Assembly: GCA_947066955.1 (NCBI GenBank)
Contig: CAMTAF010000003.1
Coordinates: 1-64,000, forward strand
Direction: 5' to 3'
From: an uncultured Hungatella sp.
GTDB taxonomy: Bacteria > Bacillota > Clostridia > Lachnospirales > Lachnospiraceae
Length of the DNA stretch: 64,000 bases
A model generated the notes under the pieces. It saw only the letters and a list, made by a program, of their open reading frames with translations. It ran no database searches and was not told where the DNA came from. Each line of letters starts with the position of its first letter. The first letter of the stretch is position 1. Of this stretch, positions 41,920-50,938 are shown in pieces. The translations under genes were made by a program, and so were the position numbers.

Positions 41920-44900
41920 ATGAAGGATAAGAGTAAGAAAAGAAAAAAGTCAACCATATTCAGGATCTTTATCGTTCCCCTGACCGCGATTATGCTGATC
42001 CAGAGCGTTGTCACCATCAGTACATTAGTGGTCCGAAGGACTACCAGGATGCTTGAGGAGTACTCAAGCGGCATGATGATCCGCCTGGTGGAAAACAGGA
42101 TGGTGATTCTGCAGAATGATATGAACCAGAGGTGGGCGGCAGTTCACGAACAGGAAGTGGTCATGAACCAGCTTCTGGAACAGTTCCTGGAAGAGAAGAA
42201 CCTGGGGGTGGAGGAGTTCCTGGGATCCGATGAGTTGAAAAACCGTTTTTTGGAGGTGCTTTTTCCAAAATGTGTTGAAATCCTGCAGAATAATTTCACC
42301 ACAGGTGTTTTCGCGGTTATGGCAGGAGATGACAGGATGTCTGCCGGCGAATTTGACGGATTTTTCATCAGGGACTCGGATCCCAACACGAACCCTGCAA
42401 ACCGCGCGGATCTTCTGCTGGAGAGGGGAAGCAAGAATCTGTCCAGAGAGTGGAACATCCCCCTGGATACATCCTGGACTACCCGTTTCCGCATGTCCGG
42501 CCAGGGAAAAGATTCTTCTGAAAACTATTTTTATGAGCCGTGGAGGACCGGGGAGGAGTATCCGGACGTGGAGGCCGTGAATCTGGGCTACTGGTCCATG
42601 CCGTTTTTTATGGACAAGGATGGGGCGGACTCCTATGAGATGATCACCTACTCCATCCCCCTGCGGCTGGATGGAAAAGTGTACGGCGTGCTGGGGGTGG
42701 AGATCTCCAGCAGAAACCTGTATAATTATTTCCCGGTGTCCGAATTGAACGACTCCCAACAGTCAGGCTACATGCTGGCAGTCAAAAACAGCGACAGCAG
42801 CTACAGCCCCATGGTGGGCAAAGGGGTTCTCTATAACCTGGTCCGCGCTGCGGGTGAACGGTTTCGGCTGGCTGACACCAGCTACGACGATCTTTCGGTG
42901 GTGGAAGATATCCGGATGGATCAGCAGGGGATCTTTGCCGTGGCATGCCCTCTGAGGATTTACAGCAACAACGCACCTTATGAAAATACGGAGTGGGTCC
43001 TTGTGGGACTGGATACTGAAGAAGATTTGTTCGGTATGAGTCATCAGATCTATATCTGGATTGTGGTCTCGATTTTAGTGGGACTGGCGTTTGGCGTGAT
43101 TGGAATCTATGTTCTGGTGCGGCATTTAACCAGTCCCGTTCAGCGCCTTATGCAGTGTATCAGCAGAGGAAAGGCAGGGCTGGAAGAATTCAAGCCTTCC
43201 AATATTCTGGAGATCGATGCCCTGTACGATGTGGTCAATGATCTCACTGACCGCCAGAAGGAGGCGGAGAATATCCTTCTGGAGGAAAAGGAACGGTATA
43301 AGGTGGCTCTGGAATCCTCAAAGGATATCTTTTTTTCCTATGACTTTGACAGCCAGGTGCTGGATATTGTCAATCACGAGACCATGAGCGGGCAGTGGAA
43401 GTGCGATGAATATGACGGATGCTTTATTGACCCTGTGTGTATCTATGAGGGAGACCGGCGGGAAGTCATGGAGGCCATGAGGAGCACAGAGGACAGGAGG
43501 TCCGTGGAATTTCGGCTGAGGTGGCCGGAGGATACGGATTTCACATGGGTGGCTCTTTCGGGAAAAACCGTGTACGATACTGAGGGACAGCGGAGAAAGC
43601 TGGTGGGAAGCATCCGGAATATCCAGGAGCAGAAGGACAGAGAGGCCAGGCAGAGGAAAAAGAACATAACGGACGGCGTCACCGGACTGTATGTGTTCAG
43701 CGCGGGGATGGAACTTGTGAGACAGCGCCGCGAGACATGCCAGAGGGGAGTCATGATTAACCTGTGTCTGGATGAACTGAAGGAGACCAATGAGAAGAAC
43801 GGGATTGTGTTCGGAGACATGGTTCTGGAGGAGATCGGCAGCCTGATTGGCGCTCGCGGCGAGGCAGCGTCTTTTCGCCTCAATGGGGCTGAATTTGTCA
43901 TGTGGCTGGAGGGCTGCACTAAGGGGCAGGCACGGATTTTCACGGAGGATTTTCTGAAAGAGATCCACAAGATTTTTTCGTCTGACGTGTTCAGCATCCA
44001 TATGTCCGCGGGGCTTGTGTGCGCTAAGGAGGGCCAGACGGAGGAAGACCTGATCCGCATGGCAAGGCAGGCCAGGTTCCATGTTTCGCCGGGAGGCGCC
44101 TCTAAGCCGTATATGTTTTATGAGGATCTCCCAAAAGAAAAGCAGGCAGACTTGCCGGAGGTGCAGGGGAGGGAGATCAATACCCTGGATTACAGCGAGG
44201 ATGTGAGCCTGGTCTCAGTGGCGTTAAACCTCTTTGGCAAGGGCGTTGATTTTCCTGCGCAGATGATGCTGATGATCCGCAAAATCGGCAGGTTCTATGA
44301 GGCAGACGATGTGCTGGTGTCGATTCTCAGGCCGGACTTTAACTCCAACTATCTCAGCTACCAATGGCACAGGGAGGGAGAGACGTCCGGTGAAAATGTA
44401 AGGAAATACAGAGAAGAGGACAGAGAGAGATTCCGCCGCTGGCTGGGAGAAAAGGAGGTCCGGTATTTTTCCCGGTCAGACAGCAGGGACAGGGTGATCC
44501 GGTGTTTTCTGAGCATTGAGGAAGGGCAGCAGGGAGTGGTTCTCCCCATGTACGACAACGGAAGCTATATGGGAAATATCTGTATCTTGGGCATAAACCC
44601 CGGCCTTGCGGAGGATATGGAGGAGTACCAGAATCTGGCGGAGTTGGGAAGCGTGGTCCAGGCCCAGCTGAACCAGCAGCAGCATGACATAGCCAGCAAG
44701 GCCAAGTCGGAATTTTTGTCCCGCATGAGCCATGAGATCCGCACCCCCATGAACGGAATCATAGGGATGACAGCGATCGCCCTGCAGCCGGATCAGGGAC
44801 AGGAGAGAATCATGGACTGCCTCCAGAAGATCCGGTCTTCTTCCAATTATCTGCTGGGGCTGATTAATGATATTCTTGACATGTCCAAGATTGAGAGCGG

Positions 44901-45834
44901 CAAGATGAAGCTGGAACCGGTGAACTTCCATATGCCTGAGATGCTGGACACCATCAGGGAACTGATAACGCCTCAGATTACCGCGAAAAATATTGATTTT
45001 GTCCAGGATATCCAGCTGACCCACCAGTGGTTTTACGCGGACAGGATGAGGATCAGCCAGGTGCTGATCAATCTTCTGGGAAACGCGGTAAAATTTACTC
45101 CGGAGAAGGGGAGGATCACTCTCACCGTACATGAGACCGTTATGGACGAAGGGAGCGGATATGTCTATTTCGCGGTGCAGGATACCGGGATCGGCATTGC
45201 CAGCGAGGATCAGGAGCGGGTGTTCCGGTCCTTTGAGCAATCCTCGGGGCCGAACCCAGCAAAGCAGCAGGGAACCGGTCTGGGGCTTTCCATCAGCAGC
45301 CGTTTAGTGCAGATGATGGGGAGCAATATTCAGCTGAACAGCTGCCTTGGGGAAGGAAGCACATTCAGTTTTGCCATCCCCCTAAGTCTTGGCGAGAGCA
45401 TGGAGCAGGAGGCGGATGAGGAGGAGATCTCCTTCGAGGGCCTCCATGTGCTGGTGGTGGAGGACAACGAGCTTAACGCCGAGATCGCCCAGAGCCTTCT
45501 GGAGGTGAGGGATTTCAAGGTGGACTGTGTGTACGACGGAGCCCAGGCAGTGGAGCGGATCAAAAACACAGAGCCGGGAACCTATGATGTGATTCTCATG
45601 GATATCATGATGCCTGTGATGAACGGGCTGGATGCCACCAGGGCCATCCGGAGCATGGACCGGGAGGACTGCCACACCATCCCCATCGTGGCCATGTCCG
45701 CCAATGCCTTTGACGACGACCTAAAGAAATCTGTGGAATGCGGCATGAACGGCCATCTGTCCAAGCCTGTGGAGGTGGATAAGCTGTACCGGACACTGAA
45801 CGAGGTGATCGGGGGGAAGAAAAAGGCAAAGTGA
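41920..45834 (+). CDS. Hybrid sensor histidine kinase with receiver and degenerate GGDEF domain
   Basis: 1304 residues. First membrane span near 15-38, an extracytoplasmic Cache-like domain (about 40-370), second span (IYIWIVVSILVGLAFGVIGI) and HAMP-like linker. Then a PAS-like region (about 460-570), a GGDEF-type domain whose signature is degenerate (RLNGAEF in place of GGDEF, about residue 650), a GAF-like region, HisKA with His938 in MSHEIRTPMNG, HATPase (NAVKFTPEKG, DTGIGIA, GTGLGLSIS) and a receiver with Asp1228 in ILMDIMMP. It lacks a DNA-binding output and no separate response regulator lies nearby. It is coupled to the upstream binding protein. Confidence 0.93.
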   Translation: MKDKSKKRKKSTIFRIFIVPLTAIMLIQSVVTISTLVVRRTTRMLEEYSSGMMIRLVENRMVILQNDMNQRWAAVHEQEVVMNQLLEQFLEEKNLGVEEFLGSDELKNRFLEVLFPKCVEILQNNFTTGVFAVMAGDDRMSAGEFDGFFIRDSDPNTNPANRADLLLERGSKNLSREWNIPLDTSWTTRFRMSGQGKDSSENYFYEPWRTGEEYPDVEAVNLGYWSMPFFMDKDGADSYEMITYSIPLRLDGKVYGVLGVEISSRNLYNYFPVSELNDSQQSGYMLAVKNSDSSYSPMVGKGVLYNLVRAAGERFRLADTSYDDLSVVEDIRMDQQGIFAVACPLRIYSNNAPYENTEWVLVGLDTEEDLFGMSHQIYIWIVVSILVGLAFGVIGIYVLVRHLTSPVQRLMQCISRGKAGLEEFKPSNILEIDALYDVVNDLTDRQKEAENILLEEKERYKVALESSKDIFFSYDFDSQVLDIVNHETMSGQWKCDEYDGCFIDPVCIYEGDRREVMEAMRSTEDRRSVEFRLRWPEDTDFTWVALSGKTVYDTEGQRRKLVGSIRNIQEQKDREARQRKKNITDGVTGLYVFSAGMELVRQRRETCQRGVMINLCLDELKETNEKNGIVFGDMVLEEIGSLIGARGEAASFRLNGAEFVMWLEGCTKGQARIFTEDFLKEIHKIFSSDVFSIHMSAGLVCAKEGQTEEDLIRMARQARFHVSPGGASKPYMFYEDLPKEKQADLPEVQGREINTLDYSEDVSLVSVALNLFGKGVDFPAQMMLMIRKIGRFYEADDVLVSILRPDFNSNYLSYQWHREGETSGENVRKYREEDRERFRRWLGEKEVRYFSRSDSRDRVIRCFLSIEEGQQGVVLPMYDNGSYMGNICILGINPGLAEDMEEYQNLAELGSVVQAQLNQQQHDIASKAKSEFLSRMSHEIRTPMNGIIGMTAIALQPDQGQERIMDCLQKIRSSSNYLLGLINDILDMSKIESGKMKLEPVNFHMPEMLDTIRELITPQITAKNIDFVQDIQLTHQWFYADRMRISQVLINLLGNAVKFTPEKGRITLTVHETVMDEGSGYVYFAVQDTGIGIASEDQERVFRSFEQSSGPNPAKQQGTGLGLSISSRLVQMMGSNIQLNSCLGEGSTFSFAIPLSLGESMEQEADEEEISFEGLHVLVVEDNELNAEIAQSLLEVRDFKVDCVYDGAQAVERIKNTEPGTYDVILMDIMMPVMNGLDATRAIRSMDREDCHTIPIVAMSANAFDDDLKKSVECGMNGHLSKPVEVDKLYRTLNEVIGGKKKAK

Positions 45835-45852
45835 GATTTGGGGAAAAATCAG

Positions 45853-45911
45853 AAAAATCCCCGTCACGGTCAGGACTTTATAGGTCCTTGGCTGTGGCGG
45901 GGATTTTTTTT
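45853..45911 (+). terminator. Rho-independent terminator after the hybrid kinase
   Basis: AAAAATCCCCG (45853-45863) with CGGGGATTTTT (45898-45908) plus extra T residues; an inner AGGACTTTATAGGTCCT hairpin extends the structure. Confidence 0.88.
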
Positions 45912-45931
45912 GATATTTTGTGAATCATGTA

Positions 45932-45960
45932 TTGACAATTCTTTTCCACATGGTTATAAT
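45932..45960 (+). promoter_or_regulatory. Consensus promoter of the ABC sugar operon
   Basis: TTGACA (45932-45937), a 17-base spacer, TATAAT (45955-45960): a full sigma-A match. Such a strong promoter just ahead of a LacI-type operator implies tight repression. Confidence 0.92.
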
Positions 45961-45972
45961 GAAATCACAAGT

Positions 45973-45984
45973 TGAATCGTTTCA
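45973..45984. promoter_or_regulatory. LacI-type operator O1 of the ABC operon
   Basis: TGAATCGTTTCA, an 11-of-12 match to the perfect palindrome TGAAACGTTTCA found at 46069-46080. It lies directly over the expected transcription start. Confidence 0.7.
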
Positions 45985-46068
45985 TATTTTTCCGAATTGT
46001 GCATCTTATTCAATGCGTCAGAGCCGTTTGCCTCTTTTGCAGGAGATGCATTTAAAAATTTACAAAAA

Positions 46069-46080
46069 TGAAACGTTTCA
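46069..46080. promoter_or_regulatory. LacI-type operator O2 of the ABC operon
   Basis: Perfect 12-bp palindrome TGAAACGTTTCA, 96 bases (about nine helical turns) from O1, a spacing that allows looping. The likely binder is the LacI protein encoded at 50939, in the same direction at the end of this gene set. Confidence 0.75.
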
Positions 46081-46096
46081 AGCAGTCGGTTTAGGA

Positions 46097-46147
46097 GGAC
46101 GCCTTCCGACGACCTGGCAGGTGGCGCTTGTGCCGCGTGCCGATACC
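46097..46147 (+). repeat. Dispersed RBS-adjacent repeat, copy A
   Basis: About 50 bases (GGACGCCTTCCGACGACCTG through GCGTGCCGATACC) nearly identical to a segment at 54723-54774. It forms a stem around GGCAGGTGGCGC / GCCGCGTGCC and ends five bases before the AAGGAGG ribosome site of the binding-protein gene. Confidence 0.8.
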
Positions 46148-46166
46148 AAACAAGGAGGAAAGAGAA

Positions 46167-47471
46167 ATGAAGAAAAGTGTAGTAAGCCTATTGTTAGCAG
46201 GAAGCCTGGCGGTTTCGGCCATTGCCGGATGCGGCGGAAGCCAAAGCGCCCCCACCCAGGCGGAGACAGCGGCGGACGGTTCCATGGAGCTGACCATCTG
46301 GGTTCACGAGACGGAGAGTTCCGACGAGGGAAAGCTTTACGCCCGGCTGGTGGAAGAGTTTAACCAAAAGTATGCCGGAAAATACCATGCCAATCTTTCC
46401 CAGATTGCCCGCTCCGGCGACGCCGGCGGTTATGACGACAAGATCAACGCGGCGATCTCCAACGGCGGCCTTCCCGACGTGTTTACGGTAGACGGGGTCA
46501 CGGTGGCCCAGTACGCGGATGCGGGGGCGATTATCCCCATTGACCAGTATTTTACCAGTGAGGAGCTGTCTGATTTTAACCCGTCCATTATCCAGCAGGG
46601 GACTTATGACGGAAAGCTGTACACATTGGGAGCCATGGACTCCTCTGTAGGTATTTTTTACAATAAAGATATGTTTCAGGCAGCGGGGATCACTCCGGCT
46701 ACGGCAGAAAATCCGTGGACGCTGGAGGAGCTGACCGACGCGGCCAGGAAGCTGACCACAGACGACTGCTTCGGCATCACCATGTCTTTAGACGCCAAAG
46801 ACGAGACCATTATTTACTTCTTCCTCCCCCTGATTCAGTCCCAGGGCAGCAATATTGTTTCCGATGACGGGCTGATCACAGACGGGTACATGAACGGGGA
46901 GGCGGCTGTCAATGTCCTTACCTGGATTAAGGATATGGCGGACAACGGCTATGCCAGCGCCACGCCGGCTGAGAACAGCTTTGAGTTAAAGCAGGCGGCC
47001 ATGGCTCTGACAGGAGCGTGGGAGCCGGCCAATCTGGCAAAATTCCCGGATGTCAACTGGGGACTGATGCCCATGGCTAAGTATGACAGCAATTCCAAGG
47101 CAGTGTCCGCCTGCGGTTCCTGGACCTTTGCCGTCTCCGGGCAGTGCGCGGAAGAGAAAAAGGAGGGCGCGGCAGAGCTTGTCCGCTTTATGACCAGCAC
47201 AGAGGCCGCAGCCGGGATGTTCGCGGCCAACTCCATGCCTCCCTCCAGACAGTCCGCTTTTTCCCAGATCGCCCAGTTTGGCGAGGAGCCTTTAAGCGTG
47301 TTCCAGTATCAGCTCACCAACACGGCCCAGGCCCGTCCGGTATCCGTAAACTACGCTGTGGCCAGCAACCAGTTCGCCACCGCGGTTCAGAATGTCCTCA
47401 CCGGGATGGATGTAAAGGAAGCCTTAGACCAGGCGGTTACCCAGTATAATTTCCAGACAGACACAGAATAA
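46167..47471 (+). CDS. ABC sugar transporter substrate-binding lipoprotein
   Basis: 434 residues from the ATG eight bases behind AAGGAGG. Lipobox SAIAGCG, then the family 1 binding fold (MELTIWVHETESSDEGKLYARL, GLPDVFTVDGVTVAQYADAG, VGIFYNKDMFQAAGI, NPWTLEELTDAARKL). It captures an oligosaccharide outside the cell for the two downstream permeases. The gene set (GH32-like enzyme, LacI) suggests a fructose-containing substrate. No MsmK-type ATPase is encoded here; a shared ATPase elsewhere would be needed. Confidence 0.93.
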   Translation: MKKSVVSLLLAGSLAVSAIAGCGGSQSAPTQAETAADGSMELTIWVHETESSDEGKLYARLVEEFNQKYAGKYHANLSQIARSGDAGGYDDKINAAISNGGLPDVFTVDGVTVAQYADAGAIIPIDQYFTSEELSDFNPSIIQQGTYDGKLYTLGAMDSSVGIFYNKDMFQAAGITPATAENPWTLEELTDAARKLTTDDCFGITMSLDAKDETIIYFFLPLIQSQGSNIVSDDGLITDGYMNGEAAVNVLTWIKDMADNGYASATPAENSFELKQAAMALTGAWEPANLAKFPDVNWGLMPMAKYDSNSKAVSACGSWTFAVSGQCAEEKKEGAAELVRFMTSTEAAAGMFAANSMPPSRQSAFSQIAQFGEEPLSVFQYQLTNTAQARPVSVNYAVASNQFATAVQNVLTGMDVKEALDQAVTQYNFQTDTE

Positions 47472-47487
47472 CGAGAGTCGCGGCGCA

Positions 47488-47548
47488 GCTGCCCGCAGGG
47501 AAATCCGGCCCCGCGGGCAGCCGGCGAAACCAGGGCGGCCTGCCCTGG
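47488..47548 (+). other. Two GC-rich stem-loops between binding protein and permease genes
   Basis: GCTGCCCGC (47488-47496) with GCGGGCAGC (47513-47521), and CCAGGGC (47530-47536) with GCCCTGG (47542-47548). No T tract follows. Such hairpins commonly protect the upstream binding-protein message and lower permease expression. Confidence 0.75.
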
Positions 47549-47585
47549 CGACCATAAACATCAAAAAAGAAAGAGGGGGTATATC

Positions 47586-48485
47586 ATGTCCGCGAACACA
47601 GCGAAAAAGAAATCATTGAGCAAGGAAAGCCTGACGGGCCTGGCCTTTATTGCCCCGGCAGTGGTTCTTTTATTCGTTTTCCTGCTTGTGCCGTTTATGC
47701 TGACCATTGGAAACAGTTTTACGAATTACAATATTTTAAAGCCAGGCCAGACAGAATTTGTGGGGCTGAAAAACTTTGTGAAGCTCACAAAGGATACGGT
47801 ATTTATGAAGAGTATTGTGAACACCTTTGTATTTGTCATCATGGTTGTGCCGCTGCAGGTCTGCCTTGCCCTGGGGCTGGCGCTGCTGATCAACCGGAAG
47901 CTGAAGGGCATCTCCATCTACCGGCTGGCCTTCTTCGCTCCAACGGTTTTGTCCCTGGTTGTTGTCTCGATTTTGTGGTCCTATATCTACAATCCCAACA
48001 ACGGCCTTTTGAACTCCCTTTTGGGGAGCTTGGGACTTGGGCCCTATAAGTTTTTAAATGACCCCAAGACGGCCATGTTCTGTATCGTTGTTCTGTCGGC
48101 ATGGCAGGGCTGCGGTTTTCAGATGATGATCTTCCTCTCCGGCCTCCAGGATATCCCCCTTTACCTGTACGAGGCGGCGGAGGTGGACGGAGCCACCAAG
48201 TTCCAGCAGTTTGTCAACATCACCCTTCCCGGCCTAAGCAATATCGCCGTATTTGTCTCCCTGAACATTGTTGTGGCCGCCTTCCAGCTGATTATCCAGC
48301 CCATGATGATGACCGGAGGAGGCCCCCAGAACGCCACCATGACCATTGTCTATGAGATCTACCAGACCGGTTTCAAGTACAACCAGATGGGTTACGGTTC
48401 TGCCATGGCACTGGTGTTCACGGTTATGGTGCTGATCATCACCCTGGTTCAGAACAAGATCACTTCAAAATTAAATGAAGAGTAG
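47586..48485 (+). CDS. ABC sugar transporter permease (MalF-like)
   Basis: 299 residues with six hydrophobic spans (LTGLAFIAPAVVLLFVFLLV, VIMVVPLQVCLALGLALLI, LAFFAPTVLSLVVVSILW and others). The cytoplasmic EAA loop is LYEAAEVDGATKFQQF, followed by ITLPGL, which contacts the ATPase. It forms the channel with the MalG-like protein downstream. GAGGGGG precedes the ATG. Confidence 0.95.
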   Translation: MSANTAKKKSLSKESLTGLAFIAPAVVLLFVFLLVPFMLTIGNSFTNYNILKPGQTEFVGLKNFVKLTKDTVFMKSIVNTFVFVIMVVPLQVCLALGLALLINRKLKGISIYRLAFFAPTVLSLVVVSILWSYIYNPNNGLLNSLLGSLGLGPYKFLNDPKTAMFCIVVLSAWQGCGFQMMIFLSGLQDIPLYLYEAAEVDGATKFQQFVNITLPGLSNIAVFVSLNIVVAAFQLIIQPMMMTGGGPQNATMTIVYEIYQTGFKYNQMGYGSAMALVFTVMVLIITLVQNKITSKLNEE

Positions 48486-48502
48486 AGGAGGAGATGAAGG
48501 AA

Positions 48503-49345
48503 ATGAAAAATAAACGTTTATCGGGGACTGTCCTGATGTATGTCATGCTGACCGTTATTGCCCTGGTCTTTATGTTTCCTCTGATCTGGATGCTGGTCAG
48601 CTCCTTTAAAGATGACGCGGGGATCTTCTCGGACATTACGGGGGTAAGCGCCTTCCTGCCCTCATTTAAGGCAGATGTCTTTTTCAATTATAAAGAAGTT
48701 CTGGGCAGGATTCCGCTGATCAGGGCCATGGTGAACTCCTTTTCCTATATTGTCGTTGTGATCGTGCTGGGGCTGGTGGTCAACTCCATGGCAGGCTATG
48801 CCTTTGCCCGCCTGAAGTTTCCGGGGAAGAATCTCATCTTTTCCCTGCTGCTGGCTGTTATGGTGATCCCGGCCCAGACCGTCATGCTGCCCCAGTTCTC
48901 CATCATTTACAAGATGGGGCTTTCCAACTCCTACTTAGCCCTGATTTTGCCCGCCATCGCCAGCCCCATGTACATCTTCCTTTTCCGCCAGAATTTCCTT
49001 GGAATCCCGGAGAGCATCGAGGAGGCGGCAAAGCTGGACGGCGCCAGCGCCCTGCGGATCTTTTTCCAGCTGATCATGCCGCTGGCCAAGCCCATCTACG
49101 CCACGGTTACCATACTGGTCTTCATCGCTCTGTGGAATGACTTCGTGTGGCCGGTTATGGTGATTTCCGACACTTCAAAGCAGACCATCCAGATGGCGCT
49201 GAGCAGTCTGTTCAGCATCTCGCCTGTGAACTACGGAAATGTCATGGCAGGACTTACCATTGTTACTATCCCGGTATTGGCCATCTTTTTATCTTTACAG
49301 AAATACTATGTGGCGGGAATCGCCTCTACCGGGGCAAAGAATTAA
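48503..49345 (+). CDS. ABC sugar transporter permease (MalG-like)
   Basis: 280 residues from the ATG at 48503, nine bases behind GGAGGAG; an ATG at 48494 sits too close to it but cannot be excluded. Six spans; the EAA loop is SIEEAAKLDGASALRIFFQL followed by IMPLAKP. The C-terminus AGIASTGAKN is typical of the family. It is in one operon with the MalF-like gene (17-base gap) and the GH32-like gene. Confidence 0.95.
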   Translation: MKNKRLSGTVLMYVMLTVIALVFMFPLIWMLVSSFKDDAGIFSDITGVSAFLPSFKADVFFNYKEVLGRIPLIRAMVNSFSYIVVVIVLGLVVNSMAGYAFARLKFPGKNLIFSLLLAVMVIPAQTVMLPQFSIIYKMGLSNSYLALILPAIASPMYIFLFRQNFLGIPESIEEAAKLDGASALRIFFQLIMPLAKPIYATVTILVFIALWNDFVWPVMVISDTSKQTIQMALSSLFSISPVNYGNVMAGLTIVTIPVLAIFLSLQKYYVAGIASTGAKN

Positions 49346-49361
49346 ACCAAAGGAGACGGAA

Positions 49362-50789
49362 ATGAATTTATTTTTTACACCCGGGGATGCCAAAGCAGGT
49401 GATGTGATCCCGTTCTTTAACGAAGAATCAAAGGTGTTTGACAATTACTATCTGAAGCACTGGAACCCGGGAACGCCAAAAGAGGAGGATAAACTCCGGT
49501 GGCACAGGATTACCACTGAGGACCACCGGACCTTCATTGAGACGCCCACCAATATCCAGGGAGGCACAGGCACCATCCTGCGGTCGGGCGGGCTGTATCA
49601 TATGTTTTACTGCACCTTCGACGACAAGCCCCAGGCCCAGTGGATCAGGCATGCTGTAAGCCGGGACCTGTCCCAATGGGAGGAGATTGAGGAAGATCGA
49701 TTTGGTCCGGACGGGATCATTTACCGCATGACGGACTGGCGGGACCCCTTTGTGTTCTGGAATGAGGAGGTGGGAGAATGGTGGATGCTGGTGGCTGCCC
49801 GGGAGAATCTGAAGACAGAGCGAAACGGCTGCGTGGGGCTGTGCGTTTCCCAGGACCTCTCCAAATGGGAGTATGAGAAACCGCTGTATTCGCCGAAAAC
49901 TTATCCTGCTGCCAACGAGTGCGCGGACTTATTCAAGATGGGGGAGTGGTATTACCTGGTGTATTCCAATTACTGCGACGGCTTTGGAACCTACTACCGG
50001 ATGAGCCGGAGTCCCGGGGGCCCGTGGATACGCCCGGCAGAGGATACCTTTGACGGGAGGGCGTTTTACGCGGGAAAGACGGTCAGCGACGGCGTCAACC
50101 GCTATATCTATGGATGGAATCCCACCAGGGGGGAAGACCAGTGGAAGTTTGATCCCAGCAAAGATTATGGGAAGGATTACACCTGCTGGAACTGGGGAGG
50201 CTCCATCATCGTCCACAAACTGACACAGCATGAGGACGGCACCCTGGGCGTGTGCCCGGCGGAAAGCGTGGCAGGCGCCTTTGGGCCGGGAAAAAAGACG
50301 GCCTGGAGGCCGTTGGAGGGAAATTGGAAGCTGGATGGCAGCGCCGCAATGTGCGGTTCCGATGAGGGATATTCATCGATTCTGTGCGAAAAGCTGCCAA
50401 AGCATGGCGTTGTGCGGGCCAAAATCAGATATGAGGGAGGGCCTGAGCGGTTCGGCATGGCTCTCCAGGTAGATGAAAAGTTTGATAAGGGTTATTATCT
50501 AATGTTCGAGCCCGGATATCAGAGGATCCAGTTTCGCTCCGGGCTGCGGACCTATGAGAGCGGTGGTCAGATGTTCCCCTATGGGGTGGAGATGGAACGG
50601 CCCCTGAGGCTGGAGCCGGGAAAGGAGTATGAGCTGGAATTATATATTGAGGATACCATCGGCCTTTTGTATGTGAACAATGATGTAGCCTTTGGATTCC
50701 GCATGTACAATGAGAAGGGGAAAAACCTTGGCTGGTTCGTATCCGGCGGCAGCATCGAACTCCGGGATGTGGAGATTGCCAGCAATTAG
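49362..50789 (+). CDS. GH32-clan glycoside hydrolase-like protein (divergent beta-fructosidase)
   Basis: 475 residues from the ATG behind AAAGGAG. Five-bladed propeller features: GDVIPFF near the N-terminus in the place of the GH32 NDPNG motif, GGLYHMFYC, the RDP motif TDWRDPFVF and the EC-type motif ANECADLFKMGEWYYLVYS. A C-terminal beta-sandwich (GVVRAKIRYEGGPERFGMAL, LLYVNNDVAFGFRMY) follows. The canonical nucleophile motif is altered, so substrate or activity may differ from sucrose/levan. There is no signal peptide, so it acts in the cytoplasm on sugars imported by the adjacent ABC transporter. Confidence 0.82.
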   Translation: MNLFFTPGDAKAGDVIPFFNEESKVFDNYYLKHWNPGTPKEEDKLRWHRITTEDHRTFIETPTNIQGGTGTILRSGGLYHMFYCTFDDKPQAQWIRHAVSRDLSQWEEIEEDRFGPDGIIYRMTDWRDPFVFWNEEVGEWWMLVAARENLKTERNGCVGLCVSQDLSKWEYEKPLYSPKTYPAANECADLFKMGEWYYLVYSNYCDGFGTYYRMSRSPGGPWIRPAEDTFDGRAFYAGKTVSDGVNRYIYGWNPTRGEDQWKFDPSKDYGKDYTCWNWGGSIIVHKLTQHEDGTLGVCPAESVAGAFGPGKKTAWRPLEGNWKLDGSAAMCGSDEGYSSILCEKLPKHGVVRAKIRYEGGPERFGMALQVDEKFDKGYYLMFEPGYQRIQFRSGLRTYESGGQMFPYGVEMERPLRLEPGKEYELELYIEDTIGLLYVNNDVAFGFRMYNEKGKNLGWFVSGGSIELRDVEIASN

Positions 50790-50815
50790 CAGGCAGGCGT
50801 GGGGTCAGGAAGACT

Positions 50816-50843
50816 TTGAATTTTTTGTAAATGGTGGTATAAT
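50816..50843 (+). promoter_or_regulatory. Candidate promoter of the plus-strand lacI gene
   Basis: TTGAAT (50816-50821), a 16-base spacer, TATAAT (50838-50843), followed at once by GGAAGTGCGCTGATG, the same 15-mer that follows the promoter at 37827-37856. Confidence 0.65.
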
Positions 50844-50845
50844 AC

Positions 50846-50865
50846 GGAAGTGCGCTGATGTGCGC
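50846..50865. repeat. Promoter-proximal palindromic repeat, copy 2
   Basis: GGAAGTGCGCTGATGTGCGC. Copy 1, GGAAGTGCGCTGATGCACAC, is at 37858-37877. Each starts three to five bases after a -10 box, at or near the transcription start. Confidence 0.7.
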
Positions 50866-50938
50866 GGCGCAGTCCGTAGGCATCAGGGGTCAAGACATCT
50901 TTTGGCCCCAACATCATAAGTTTTTTGGAGTGTAAGTT

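Noticed and set aside
45920-46363. Plus-strand ORF over the ABC-operon promoter
   Set aside because: It covers a consensus promoter, operators and the dispersed repeat, then runs out of frame into the binding-protein gene.
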